Positions 29,052 through 37,805 of a DNA stretch of 64,000 bases are shown piece by piece (position 1 is the stretch's first letter; each line of letters opens with the position of its first letter). Made by a program: the position numbers and the translations under genes. This stretch comes from Puniceicoccaceae bacterium K14 (lineage in GTDB: Bacteria; Verrucomicrobiota; Verrucomicrobiia; Opitutales; Opitutaceae), in contig JAKYXN010000002.1 of assembly GCA_022538095.1 (NCBI GenBank), positions 96,661-160,660 on the forward strand, written 5' to 3'. The notes beneath the pieces were generated by a model that was not told where the DNA came from, ran no database searches, and worked only from the letters and a program-made list of their open reading frames with translations.

Positions 29052-30122
29052 TTACGTATTCGCGAAGCGACTTGAGAGAGCTTCGTAGGCGTTAAGTATT
29101 GCTTCTTCGGTCGTTTCCCAACTGATGCATCCATCTGTGATGGATACGCCGTACTTGAGCTCTTCTTTTGGAGCGGGGAAGCTTTGGTTTCCTTCGTTTA
29201 TGTTACTCTCAATCATTGTGCCGATGATAGATTCGGAACCGTTTGTAATTTGCTCTATCACGGTTTTGAGAACCTCCGGTTGGCGAAGTGGTTGTTTGTT
29301 GCTGTTGGCGTGGCTACAGTCGACCATGATGGCAGATTTGAGGCCGCCTTTTTCAATTTCGGCAGCTGCTTGATTCACGCTTTCGGCGTCGTAGTTAGGC
29401 CCGTTCTTTCCACCGCGAAGAACTACGTGGCAATAGGGGTTGCCTTTGGTGGTTACTTCAGAGGCGAGGCCTTGGACGTTTATACCGAGGAACGTTTGTT
29501 CTGCTTTTGCGGCTTTGATCGCATTGATTGCTACTGCGAGCCCGCCGTCTGTACCGTTTTTGAATCCGACTGGCATTGATAGTCCGGATGCCATTTGGCG
29601 GTGTGTTTGGGATTCAGTTGTGCGTGCTCCGATCGCAGCCCAGGAAACGAGGTCGGCGATGTATTGGGGCGTGATCGGGTCGAGTAGCTCGGTCGCGGTT
29701 GGGAGACCAAGATCGACGATTTGGCGTAAAAATTCGCGAGCAACTTTGAGGCCCTTGGTAATGTTGCTACTACCGTCTAAATCTGGGTCCATTATAAGAC
29801 CCTTCCAACCAACTGAGGTGCGAGGCTTTTCAAAATAGACCCGCATGACCAAGCAAATACGATCTTTGACTTTTTCCTGAAGGGCAGCGAGTCGCTTGCC
29901 ATATTCAAGTCCAGCATCGAGATCGTGAATGGAGCAGGGGCCGACAACGAATAGTTGGCGTTGGTCGTCGCCAAAGATGATACGATTGATTTCTTCTCGG
30001 CTTTGGCTGATGAATGCCGCTTGCTCTTCACTTGTCGCCACTTCTTTCATGAGCTCCTCGGGAGTCGGAAGCTTGAGAGTTTGGGTGACGTTTATGTCTG
30101 AGGTCTTATTCACGGTTCGCAT
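29052..30122 (-). CDS. 3-deoxy-7-phosphoheptulonate (DAHP) synthase, class I
   Basis: 356 residues, normal for the AroF/AroG/AroH group. GPCSIHD, YFEKPRTSVGWKGLI, TELLDPITPQYIADLVSWAA, GARTTESQTHRQMASGLSMP and VDCSHANSNK are the standard metal and substrate blocks. It condenses phosphoenolpyruvate and erythrose-4-phosphate, the first step of aromatic amino acid synthesis. Which aromatic amino acid inhibits it cannot be told by eye. A promoter and a terminator-like hairpin precede it, suggesting attenuation. Confidence 0.96.
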   Translation of the reverse strand: MRTVNKTSDINVTQTLKLPTPEELMKEVATSEEQAAFISQSREEINRIIFGDDQRQLFVVGPCSIHDLDAGLEYGKRLAALQEKVKDRICLVMRVYFEKPRTSVGWKGLIMDPDLDGSSNITKGLKVAREFLRQIVDLGLPTATELLDPITPQYIADLVSWAAIGARTTESQTHRQMASGLSMPVGFKNGTDGGLAVAINAIKAAKAEQTFLGINVQGLASEVTTKGNPYCHVVLRGGKNGPNYDAESVNQAAAEIEKGGLKSAIMVDCSHANSNKQPLRQPEVLKTVIEQITNGSESIIGTMIESNINEGNQSFPAPKEELKYGVSITDGCISWETTEEAILNAYEALSSRFANT

Positions 30123-30201
30123 AGTTGGAAGAGTGAGAGGGATATTTCAATTAGGAATTTGCGCTATTTACGTGAAAGTAATTAGATTTGGGCAAAAATA
30201 A

Positions 30202-30231
30202 GGCAGGTCGCCTACCCCTAAGCGACCTGCC
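30202..30231 (-). promoter_or_regulatory. Terminator-like hairpin in DAHP synthase leader (putative attenuator)
   Basis: A perfect ten-pair stem, GGCAGGTCGC (30202-30211) with GCGACCTGCC (30222-30231). On the minus strand it is followed by TTATTTTT. It lies 80-110 bases upstream of the DAHP synthase start, and no other leftward gene lies between it and the divergent ygfZ. A leader frame ATGGCAGGTCGC... starts at the stem and encodes 21 residues with a Pro-Tyr-Phe stretch just after it. Confidence 0.6.
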
Positions 30232-30295
30232 ATCTCGTTTTCTTAGTTACCCCAAAATCCCGCTAAGCGGGAAATTGTTAAAATTCAATAGTCGT

Positions 30296-30324
30296 TTTAA
30301 ATGGTTAAAACCTTGTGTTGTCAA
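30296..30324 (-). promoter_or_regulatory. Probable sigma-70-type promoter of DAHP synthase
   Basis: On the minus strand a consensus TTGACA (30319-30324) is 17 bases from TTTAAA (30296-30301, four of six matches to TATAAT). A start near 30289 would give a leader of about 165 bases containing the attenuator-like hairpin. Confidence 0.5.
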
Positions 30325-30349
30325 ATCGAAATTCTAATTTTTTTTGAAA

Positions 30350-31282
30350 ATGAGTAGATTTCAGCAATTTTTTTATGTTCCAGAGGGAATCGTCAGGGCG
30401 AGTGGGCCAGATGCGGCAGAATTTCTTCAGGGGCAGTTCTCAAATGATCTATTAGTAGAGGTGGGATCTGTTGTTTTTGGGCTTTGGTTAAATAGAAAAG
30501 GAAAAATTGTGGCCGATAGCTTTGTTCTGAGGGAAGCAGAGGATTCGTTTCTATTGATCAGCTACTATAGTAGCTCCGATGCAATCCTGGAAAGGTTGGA
30601 TGCCTACATTATTATGGATGAGGTGGAATTGGAGAAAATTGAGAAGGTTGAGGGCAAGACGGTTTGGCTTAACGATGAGTTGGAAGCTGCTCTTTTGCAG
30701 GCTGAGGTTTCAATTCCTGAAAAAGGGAAGTATTCGAAAAAGGGGGATGTAGTAATTTTTCGGGGACTACGGGGGTGTGAAGATTCAGTTGAAATCCTAA
30801 AAATTGGTAGCGAAGGCATTGCTTTTCAGTCGGTAGGGGCTGGATACGAAATTGAAGAAATGAGCTGCGAGGAAGTCGGGCGTTTGGCTGTTGTGGGGAA
30901 TAGCCCTATATTTAAACTCGGGATTGAGGATGGGAAAGACCTCCCTCAAGAGGTTGGCTTGGGCGAGAGTGGGGTTGCTTATAATAAGGGCTGTTACCTG
31001 GGCCAAGAAGTGATGGCACGGATCAAATCTATGGGGCGGGTACGGCGAGAATTGAAACCGGCGATACTTGAGAGTGCTCCGAGCTCGTTGGGTGAACCTG
31101 CTCGGGTGTTTGATCTGGTCGATGACGCTGGCCGTCGAGTTGGTGAATTTCGTTCGGTAGCTAGTTGCTCAAATCGAGTTTATGGTTTCGCGATGTTGAG
31201 GGTCGGCATTGAGACGGAGCGTTGGTTTGCTCGCTTGGACGAAGGGGACTTGTCCGAGTTGGAATTGTCATTTGTGGAGTAA
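30350..31282 (+). CDS. ygfZ: YgfZ/GcvT-domain folate-binding protein
   Basis: 310 residues from the ATG at 30350; a TTG two codons upstream is the alternative. The family signature KGCYLGQEVMARIK contains the conserved Cys, and the N-terminal GPDAAEFLQGQFSNDL is typical. YgfZ proteins bind tetrahydrofolate and assist repair or assembly of certain iron-sulfur enzymes. It is followed after 14 bases by a small conserved-looking gene. Confidence 0.9.
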   Translation: MSRFQQFFYVPEGIVRASGPDAAEFLQGQFSNDLLVEVGSVVFGLWLNRKGKIVADSFVLREAEDSFLLISYYSSSDAILERLDAYIIMDEVELEKIEKVEGKTVWLNDELEAALLQAEVSIPEKGKYSKKGDVVIFRGLRGCEDSVEILKIGSEGIAFQSVGAGYEIEEMSCEEVGRLAVVGNSPIFKLGIEDGKDLPQEVGLGESGVAYNKGCYLGQEVMARIKSMGRVRRELKPAILESAPSSLGEPARVFDLVDDAGRRVGEFRSVASCSNRVYGFAMLRVGIETERWFARLDEGDLSELELSFVE

Positions 31283-31296
31283 GGGAACCGTTTTCG

Positions 31297-31560
31297 ATGA
31301 GCGAAGAGGATGAAATTCCACAACTTTCGAAGGTATTCATTAATATGGGTTCCTCGGAAGAACAGGCCGTCGTGATGGCAACTCAACTGCTTAAACGGGC
31401 TGAACAATTGGCAAATGTACGTGGAAAAGGGAGAGTAGAAGCTTTACAATATTTGATGAATCTCGTTGTTTCCGGGCGTTCAGGGGTCACTTTTGTGGAA
31501 GAAGACGGTAAAAATATTGAGAAAACTGATACTAATCGCAATTATTTAAACGATTTGTAA
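31297..31560 (+). CDS. Small hypothetical protein downstream of ygfZ
   Basis: 87 residues from the ATG at 31297, with a weak AAGGGA upstream. Acidic, soluble and predicted helical (SSEEQAVVMATQLLKRAEQL), with no signal or membrane segment. Not recognised. It begins 14 bases after ygfZ and precedes the HU gene, so it is probably co-transcribed with ygfZ. Confidence 0.65.
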   Translation: MSEEDEIPQLSKVFINMGSSEEQAVVMATQLLKRAEQLANVRGKGRVEALQYLMNLVVSGRSGVTFVEEDGKNIEKTDTNRNYLNDL

Positions 31561-31645
31561 ATAATTCCGTTGACCATTGTGCGTCCACGGTTTCGATTTT
31601 TTGCAGTTTGTACACCCCTACAATAATTAACGAATAACTTAAAAT

Positions 31646-31960
31646 ATGAATAAATCTGAACTTATTGCTGAAATCCAATCTAACCTAGAAGGTTCTTCTA
31701 AAGCCGAAGCTGAAAAAGCATTGGCGGCAGTTACATCTGCTATTAAGACTGCAGTTAAAAAAGCTGGTAAAGAAGTTAAGCTTCGCGACCCAGCTTCCAA
31801 GGATGCAGTGGCTATCCAGCTTGTTGGATTCGGAACATTCTCAGTGACTAAGCGTGCTGCTCGTTCTGGCATCAACCCATTGACAAAAGAGCCTCTAAAA
31901 ATCAAGGCAAGCAAGGCTGTTAAGTTCAAGGCTGGCGCTGGTCTTAAGGATGTTCTCTAA
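31646..31960 (+). CDS. HU-family DNA-binding protein
   Basis: 104 residues beginning MNKSELIAEIQSNLEGSSKA, with the DNA-binding arm around VGFGTFSVTKRAARSGINP followed by KASKAVKFKAGAGLKD. An extra segment KLRDPASKDAVAIQL between helix 2 and the beta sheet makes it longer than the typical 90-residue HU. It would bend and compact DNA in the nucleoid. It has a strong terminator downstream. Confidence 0.93.
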   Translation: MNKSELIAEIQSNLEGSSKAEAEKALAAVTSAIKTAVKKAGKEVKLRDPASKDAVAIQLVGFGTFSVTKRAARSGINPLTKEPLKIKASKAVKFKAGAGLKDVL

Positions 31961-31988
31961 GATATCTGCAGAACAATTTTAAATTTTA

Positions 31989-32024
31989 AAAACCTACAGC
32001 TTTACCGCTGTAGGTTTTTTGTTT
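31989..32024 (+). terminator. Intrinsic terminator after HU gene
   Basis: A 12-pair stem AAAACCTACAGC (31989-32000) / GCTGTAGGTTTT (32007-32018), loop TTTACC, followed by TTGTTTT. Confidence 0.9.
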
Positions 32025-32037
32025 TATCTTATTGGTT

Positions 32038-33189
32038 ATGTCGCTGATCAAATCTGTAGAGGAACTATTTACAAAACATTATGGGGGCACTGCAAAAGTG
32101 GTGTCGTTCGCTCCTGGGAGAGTTGAGTTCATTGGGAACCATACAGACTACAATCAAGGGCCCGTGATTGGGGCAGCGATCAACATGGGCGTGTCGGTCG
32201 CTCTTCAGCGTTGTGAGCAGACGGTTTTTAGGTTTACCAGTGGATTGTATCCGACTGTTGAAGTCACCGATTCAAGCAAGCAATTGGTTGGTAAGGATTC
32301 GTGGGTTAATTATCCTTTGGGTGTTTACAATGCTTTATTGAGCCGTGGGCTAAAACCTTCTGGAGGGTTTGAAATGTCAATCGATTCAGATTTGCCACAT
32401 GGTTCTGGTTTGAGCAGTAGCGCTGCATTGGAATTAGCGAGTGCGGTCGCTTTGAGTAAGGCTTACGAATTAGACTTGAGCAATGAGGAGTTGGCGTTGG
32501 TTGGGCGTGAAGCGGAAAATAACTTTGTTGGAGTTCCTTGTGGCATTCTAGATCAAGGTGTATCTGCTTGTGGCAAAAAGGGAGAATTGGTTCATATCGA
32601 TTGTAGCACGAACTCTTTTTCTAATATTAAGCTAGGGGAGGGTTATAGCATCTGGATATTCAATACTCATAAGAAGCATTCCTTGGTCGATTCAATGTAT
32701 GAAAAACGCCACGATGAATGCTTCGAAGCTGCTAAAGAGCTGGGAGTAGGGTACCTAGCCGATTTGACTGTCGCGGCATTTGATTCTGGTAAAAGTAAAT
32801 TGTCTCCAGATGTTGCGAAGCGTGCCGAACACGTCGTTTATGAAATTGATCGAGTTAATAAGGTTCAGGAGTTACTACTGGGAGCAGATTCCTGCGTTAA
32901 AGATGTTGGGGCACTATTGTTTCAATCGCATCGAAGCTCTCGTGATTTGTTTGAAAACAGCGTGCCTGAACTAGATTACCTTGTAGATATTCTCGAATCG
33001 ATGCCAGCTGTTTTGGGGGCTCGTTTGACGGGTGGTGGATTTGGAGGAGCGGCGATGGCTCTGACAGAGAATACATTTACGAAGGTGTACGCGGAGTCCG
33101 TTTCATCGGCATACCGAGGAATGTTTGGTGAAGAGCCAAAGGTTATTCATTGTTGGGCCTCTGATGGAGCTCGCTTGATCAGGTCGTAG
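32038..33189 (+). CDS. galK: Galactokinase family protein (GHMP kinase)
   Basis: 383 residues from the ATG at 32038; a TTG six bases upstream is less likely. GRVEFIGNHTDYNQG matches the galactokinase signature except for Asn in place of the usual Asp/Glu before His. LPHGSGLSSSAALE is the phosphate loop, CGILDQGVSACGK carries the catalytic-base Asp region, and LTGGGFGGAAMAL is motif 3. The enzyme phosphorylates galactose at C1. The changed residue contacts the sugar in characterised enzymes, so a different hexose is possible. It converges with the prepilin peptidase gene. Confidence 0.87.
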   Translation: MSLIKSVEELFTKHYGGTAKVVSFAPGRVEFIGNHTDYNQGPVIGAAINMGVSVALQRCEQTVFRFTSGLYPTVEVTDSSKQLVGKDSWVNYPLGVYNALLSRGLKPSGGFEMSIDSDLPHGSGLSSSAALELASAVALSKAYELDLSNEELALVGREAENNFVGVPCGILDQGVSACGKKGELVHIDCSTNSFSNIKLGEGYSIWIFNTHKKHSLVDSMYEKRHDECFEAAKELGVGYLADLTVAAFDSGKSKLSPDVAKRAEHVVYEIDRVNKVQELLLGADSCVKDVGALLFQSHRSSRDLFENSVPELDYLVDILESMPAVLGARLTGGGFGGAAMALTENTFTKVYAESVSSAYRGMFGEEPKVIHCWASDGARLIRS

Positions 33190-33194
33190 TTGCC

Positions 33195-34088
33195 TCACCA
33201 CATCAAATCGATCACAAGCTGGAAATAGTCGTTTACTTCTTTTTCTAGGAAAAGGGTGTGTACAAGGGCTCCTGACGCGAGCATGGGACCAAACGGAGTT
33301 CTTTGCCCTACAAGGGATTGAGTTTCTTCGGGCTCGTCTGTCTTGTTTTGTTTCAAGAAGGGTTTTACTAAAACCCAGGTCAAGAGACCAATGGTGCCAA
33401 TCACTGCTCCTCCAAATAAGGAGAAAATGGCACCTTGCCAGCCTATGAAGGCCCCGATGCCTCCAAGTAGCTTGACGTCTCCAAAACCCATGGCATCTTT
33501 TCTCAAAATGGCTTCGGCAGTTAGGCCAAGCCAAAGGATAAAGCCTGATCCGATTAGAATCCCCAATATTGATGTAATGGCCGAGTGGATAGCATCATCG
33601 GCAAAACTCCCAGATGCGTATCCATGAAGCTGTGGAACGCCAATTGAGACACAGAATCCCAAGAAAGCTGTTCCCAATGAAAACCTATCTGGGATTTCCA
33701 TTGTATCGAAGTCGATAAAAGCAGCGCAGATTAGGAGGGAGGCGAAAAACATAATAGCCCCCGCTTTGAGAGGAGGGTACTCAAGCCATGCAAGTAAAAA
33801 CAGAATACCGGTAAGCGCTTCGACAAGCGGGTATCGAATGCTATAGCTTTGTCCGCAACAGCGGGCTTTGCCTCGGAGAATAAACCAGCTTAAAATTGGA
33901 ATATTATCGTATGGGGCGATGGCTTTGCCGCAGCCGCATGTGGAGCCAGGGTAAACGACCGATTTCTTTGCAGGAATCCGATAGATGCATACGTTCAAAA
34001 AGCTTCCAACGATTGATCCAAATATGAAAATTGTGATTTGGAAAAACCAAGGGAATTCTTGATTTACGGTTTGGAGGTTTTCGAGCAC
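33195..34088 (-). CDS. Prepilin peptidase (A24 family, PilD-like)
   Basis: 297-residue polytopic membrane protein. GSIVGSFLNVCIYRIP starts the N-methylase region, with the zinc-type Cys set in CGCGKAIAP and RCCGQSYS. The catalytic Asp pair lies in FDTMEIPDRFSL and MGFGDVKLLGG. It cleaves and usually N-methylates type IV pilin or type II secretion pseudopilins at the inner membrane. It is probably transcribed with aroE, 18 bases upstream. Confidence 0.93.
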   Translation of the reverse strand: MLENLQTVNQEFPWFFQITIFIFGSIVGSFLNVCIYRIPAKKSVVYPGSTCGCGKAIAPYDNIPILSWFILRGKARCCGQSYSIRYPLVEALTGILFLLAWLEYPPLKAGAIMFFASLLICAAFIDFDTMEIPDRFSLGTAFLGFCVSIGVPQLHGYASGSFADDAIHSAITSILGILIGSGFILWLGLTAEAILRKDAMGFGDVKLLGGIGAFIGWQGAIFSLFGGAVIGTIGLLTWVLVKPFLKQNKTDEPEETQSLVGQRTPFGPMLASGALVHTLFLEKEVNDYFQLVIDLMW

Positions 34089-34106
34089 GTGTTGAAAATG
34101 TTTGGG

Positions 34107-35027
34107 TTAGGGTGTCATCGCTTTTTTTGCAGCATTGAGCATCGTTTCCGGCAAAATAGTTGTTTCGGTCCAGTGCTCGAGAGCTTTAACGCCCTGATAG
34201 ATGAGCATTGTTAAGCCATTGGCTGCTCGTCCGCCTTGGCTTTTCACATGGTTCATTAACTGGGTTTCAGCTGGATTGTAAATCATATCGTATAGATCGA
34301 CTGGATCCGAAATTGCCGTAGATGGAATTGGCAAAGGGTCGTTCTCTTTTAGACCTAGAGATGTCGCGTTAATGACTAGCGAACCAGTGGGTATTGTGAG
34401 ACCTGGATCGCTAGGAGCAATTCCTTTGAGTATTTGATTTTTGCCTTGGATGGAGGAAATCCCATTTAAAAGTTCGGTCAATCGATCTTGGTTGCGATTG
34501 ACGATGGTTAAGCTCTTACAGCCTGATTGTAGACTCTGTACCGCTGCGGCTCTACTTGCTCCGCCTGCTCCAAGGAGAAAAATTTCGCTTCCGTTAAGGT
34601 CTCGATCTAATTCGCGTTTGATACCTTCTTGCATACCGAAGCCATCTGTATTGTAGCCGCGATAGGAGTTTCCTACTCTCTTAAGCGTATTGATTGCTCC
34701 AATTGGTTGGGCATTCCTTTCAATGTCTTCGATAAAGTCGAAGGCTATCGTTTTGTGAGGAACAGTCAGATTGAGCCCAAAGAATCCTTTTTCGAAGAAA
34801 ATTGGCAAGGCGGCGATAAGATCTTCCGGTTTGATTTCGAATCTGAAATATCGCCAGTCTTTGAATTTTTCCTCATGCGAACTGATTTCGCTGATTGATG
34901 CATTGTGCATCTGAGGACTAATCGAGTGACGGACTGGATATCCAAGCACGGCGAGACTCACGCCAGGAAAATTCCAGTTGCTGAGATCTTCTAAAGTGTA
35001 GGTGGCAAAGGGATCGTATTCGAGCAT
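34107..35027 (-). CDS. aroE: Shikimate dehydrogenase
   Basis: 306 residues. YPVRHSISPQMHNASI binds shikimate, NLTVPHK carries the catalytic Lys, NTDGFGM the catalytic Asp, and GAGGASRAAAVQSL is the NADP fold. It reduces 3-dehydroshikimate in the aromatic pathway. It sits between the SirB1-like gene and the prepilin peptidase in a leftward cluster. The N-terminal 20 residues before the first beta strand are longer than in E. coli AroE. Confidence 0.95.
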   Translation of the reverse strand: MLEYDPFATYTLEDLSNWNFPGVSLAVLGYPVRHSISPQMHNASISEISSHEEKFKDWRYFRFEIKPEDLIAALPIFFEKGFFGLNLTVPHKTIAFDFIEDIERNAQPIGAINTLKRVGNSYRGYNTDGFGMQEGIKRELDRDLNGSEIFLLGAGGASRAAAVQSLQSGCKSLTIVNRNQDRLTELLNGISSIQGKNQILKGIAPSDPGLTIPTGSLVINATSLGLKENDPLPIPSTAISDPVDLYDMIYNPAETQLMNHVKSQGGRAANGLTMLIYQGVKALEHWTETTILPETMLNAAKKAMTP

Positions 35028-35085
35028 GACCAGTCATCTGATGCCATACTCGTATTGCGATGGGCGAGAAAAATCGAACTTGGGC

Positions 35086-35949
35086 TTAAGGATGATGCGA
35101 CTTGTTATAGACTTCGCCGAACTCAGTTACGAAGGAATGGAAGAGTTGTGAGTTTTGCGAATCGCCAATCTGAGCGTAGTGACTTACGAGATTGCGGCAA
35201 CAGCGGCTTAGAATTTCTCGGACGGGAACGGGCGTCAGTATATTAATGTTGGAGACAAAGCTTGTTTGCTCGAGCCTTTGCAGCAAATCGCTTGAGCTCC
35301 AAAATCTACCTCTTTCGAAGGGATCTATATATATCGGGTAATCCTCTTCGTAGCAGGCGACCATGAAATGGCCCGGGATGGCGATGCCTTCCAGATCCAA
35401 GTTTAGCCTCTGAGCAATTAAAATGTAGAGACACGACAAGGAGATTGGTATTCCTTTGCGGTTTTCAATTACTTTATTGAGAAAGCTATTTTCTGGGGCT
35501 TCGTAATTTTCGATATTTCCGCGGAATCCGAGCTCATGAAAAAGGACTCTATTGATAACAGTGCAGCGATCTTTGGGGCTGCTGGGTTCTACGCTGATTT
35601 GTTTGCACCTATTGGTGATTTTTTCGATTGAAAGGCAGAACTGAGAAATCGTTAGTTCTGGATACATTATCTTAGCGAGATGGAAGCATCCGGTTTCGAG
35701 TTCATAACTTTGCGATTGTATGAAGTTTCGAAACATCGAAATTGGATTAGATTGACGCAGCTCTTCGATAATTCGATTTGCGTGCCAAATATGGATCCGA
35801 TTTGAACTCGAGCTGAGCTCGTTCAAAAATTGAATGCCATGCGAGCCCAAGCGGGTAAATTCATCTAGCAATTCTTTTCTAACGATTGGGCTAGAATCGT
35901 CTAAAAGCTCAATAAGAGCTTGGCGTTTGCTCGATGTCATACTGTTCAT
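35086..35949 (-). CDS. SirB1-like transglutaminase-fold protein
   Basis: About 288 residues if started at the ATG at 35949 (or 285 from 35940). The frame extends to 36066 but that segment looks non-coding. FHELGFRGNIENYEAPENSF, NRKGIPISLSCLYILIAQRL and AIPGHFMVACYEEDYPIYIDPF define the SirB1 N-terminal domain with Cys, His and Asp positions. An all-helical, HEAT-like N-terminus (RQALIELLDDSSPIVRKELL) precedes it. The biochemical role of the family is poorly known. It is first in the leftward cluster with aroE and the prepilin peptidase. Confidence 0.85.
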   Translation of the reverse strand: MNSMTSSKRQALIELLDDSSPIVRKELLDEFTRLGSHGIQFLNELSSSSNRIHIWHANRIIEELRQSNPISMFRNFIQSQSYELETGCFHLAKIMYPELTISQFCLSIEKITNRCKQISVEPSSPKDRCTVINRVLFHELGFRGNIENYEAPENSFLNKVIENRKGIPISLSCLYILIAQRLNLDLEGIAIPGHFMVACYEEDYPIYIDPFERGRFWSSSDLLQRLEQTSFVSNINILTPVPVREILSRCCRNLVSHYAQIGDSQNSQLFHSFVTEFGEVYNKSHHP

Positions 35950-36263
35950 ATGCACGGTTTTTATAATGGATGTAATTTGATAAACCTCAACAATCTTATT
36001 ACAAAATTTGATACAGCATAAAGGGTGCCTGTAGGTGCTGCGGAGGCGCATTGGGCCTTTTTGCATTATCGGCTTTGGAGGTGTCTGCCCGTTGAATTTT
36101 GCCTAGGCAAATATCCTGATGAAAAGCCAAGGAATAGTCTTAAAAAACAAATAAATTATATTTGCGAGCTTAAGCTAGGCTCTAAGCTGACGATGCGTCA
36201 TTTGAGGGAAACTGTAAGTTTCCACAACAAAGTTAAGGAAAGGAATCTAAAACAAACAAGAGC

Positions 36264-36470
36264 ATGGAACAGCTCTATCCACAGAATATAATCGAACGGC
36301 GGTATCCGGTTATTCGCGAACAACGCGAAAAAGCGGAGCGCGAAGCTGCGGTGGAATCCGAAAGCAAGAAGAAGGATACTAAACCCGATCTTGAAGCGGA
36401 TTCACCGTTGTATGAACCTATTCCATACAAGGAAGGGAACGTTGGTAAGCACTTAAACACATTGGCTTGA
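36264..36470 (+). CDS. Small charged hypothetical protein
   Basis: 68 residues, strongly charged (KAEREAAVESESKKKDTKP), with no membrane segment and no recognised family. Its composition looks like real protein rather than an antisense artefact. An AAGGAAAGGA purine tract is about 20 bases before the ATG, which is far. The 3' end overlaps the convergent response regulator by 18 bases. Confidence 0.5.
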   Translation: MEQLYPQNIIERRYPVIREQREKAEREAAVESESKKKDTKPDLEADSPLYEPIPYKEGNVGKHLNTLA

Positions 36471-36854
36471 TTGCTTGCACTGCGCCGCACTCGCTAAAGA
36501 AGAAATAAGATCTTCTGCTTTGAATGGCTTTGAGATAAAGCCGGCGATTTTTTTGTGTGCAAATCGCTCTTCCATTTCGTCTTCATGACATCCACTCATA
36601 GGAAATATGGGTATTCCTGTGGTTATTTCCATTATCTGATCATGAACGTCTTCGCCTTTGTAGCTCCCAAGGTTCATGTCGAGAAGGACTGCGGATATAG
36701 TTTCTTTTTCGCGAGATACGTGTTCTATGGCTTCTTTAGGGGTTGCTGCCAATAAAACGTCGCCTCCATTGACTGATATAACAGCTTCAAGAAGGTTTCT
36801 TAAAGCGTGGTCGTCGTCGATAACTAGTATTTTTCCAAGTGTGCGAGCCGGCAT
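36453..36854 (-). CDS. Stand-alone response-regulator receiver protein
   Basis: 133 residues with a single receiver domain: acidic pair in VIDDDHALRN, phospho-acceptor Asp59 in LLDMN, Ser in FPMSG and Lys in SKPF. No output domain is attached, so it would act by protein contact as CheY- or Spo0F-type proteins do. The partner kinase is not adjacent. Confidence 0.9.
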   Translation of the reverse strand: MPARTLGKILVIDDDHALRNLLEAVISVNGGDVLLAATPKEAIEHVSREKETISAVLLDMNLGSYKGEDVHDQIMEITTGIPIFPMSGCHEDEMEERFAHKKIAGFISKPFKAEDLISSLASAAQCKQSSQCV

Positions 36855-36903
36855 AGAGTGTGTCCTCTAGTGTATACGGAAGGATGAAGCAGAACTTTTG
36901 CTT

Positions 36904-37137
36904 TTATTTCTCTGAAAATTGTAACGCAGTTTCAACGTTCTTAAATTGTTTGTAAAATGAAAAAGGCTGTATGATCGCTTTTGTCGAGCGAAGTACTGAT
37001 ATCTGGTCAATTGTGCCGAGAATACGTATTCGAATATTTGTTTCAGCTAAAATAATGCCAATGTGGCGGACTTGTTTACTCTTGATTAAGTGGAAGTGAA
37101 CTTTTCTAAGTAGGATGGGGTAAGCAAGGTGATGCAC
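36904..37137 (-). pseudogene. Short frame resembling the C-terminal half of a STAS domain
   Basis: 77 residues. The pattern around RHIGIILAETNIRIRILG followed by VETALQ is reminiscent of the end of anti-sigma-antagonist (SpoIIAA-type) STAS domains. The strand with the phosphorylated Ser is missing, and upstream the next gene starts at once on the other strand. It could be a truncated remnant or a chance frame. I lean to remnant with low confidence. Confidence 0.25.
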
Positions 37138-37151
37138 CCTGGATCAATAAA

Positions 37152-37805
37152 GTGAAAAAGATTAAAGTAATAGCGTTGATCGCTTTTCTCCTCTTAGGGG
37201 TGATTGCGGCCTTTCTGTATGTAAAAGAAACAGGCAGTTTCCCGAGCATGGAGGAAGTGCAAGTATATCTAGAGTCGCTCAATCCATTTTTGTTTTTCGC
37301 TTCAATGGCAATCCTTCCCGCGTTTGGAGTGCCGGTATCTCCATTTTTGGTAGTTGCGGGTGCCGTCTATCCACTAGGCTTAGCAATTGTTGGTAGTGTG
37401 GGGGCTTTGTCTCTTAATATGTTTTTAACCTGGCTAGTATCTGGTTATTGGCTACGACCATTTTGCGAACGAGGGTTACGGCGTTTAGGTTTTGACGTTC
37501 CTACGTTAAAAACGGGGGAATTTGTTAAAGTTGCTATTATGTTAAGACTTGCTCCAGGAATTCCGTTTGCACTGCAAAATTACCTGCTGGGAGTCGCGCG
37601 TATGCCGCTTGTTTGGTACTTGGCGGTGTCGGTTCCGATCGCAGCGGCAATTGATATTGGCATTATCGTATTTGGAGATGCGCTTTTAAGTGGTGATTGG
37701 GTAATGATCATGGGGGCAATTTGCTTGATAATCTTGATGAGCTTTTTGGTTCACTCGGTGCGAGAAAGAATGAAGAAAAAGTCGGAGGGGCTTGAGCTAG
37801 GATGA
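37152..37805 (+). CDS. VTT-domain (TVP38/TMEM64/DedA-like) membrane protein
   Basis: 217 residues from a GTG start at 37152. Several hydrophobic segments; FASMAILPAFGVPVSPFLVV and APGIPFALQNYLLGVARMP correspond to the conserved re-entrant loops of the family. These proteins are linked to lipid movement across membranes. Its stop overlaps the xseA start by four bases (ATGA), so the two are translationally coupled. Confidence 0.9.
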   Translation: MKKIKVIALIAFLLLGVIAAFLYVKETGSFPSMEEVQVYLESLNPFLFFASMAILPAFGVPVSPFLVVAGAVYPLGLAIVGSVGALSLNMFLTWLVSGYWLRPFCERGLRRLGFDVPTLKTGEFVKVAIMLRLAPGIPFALQNYLLGVARMPLVWYLAVSVPIAAAIDIGIIVFGDALLSGDWVMIMGAICLIILMSFLVHSVRERMKKKSEGLELG

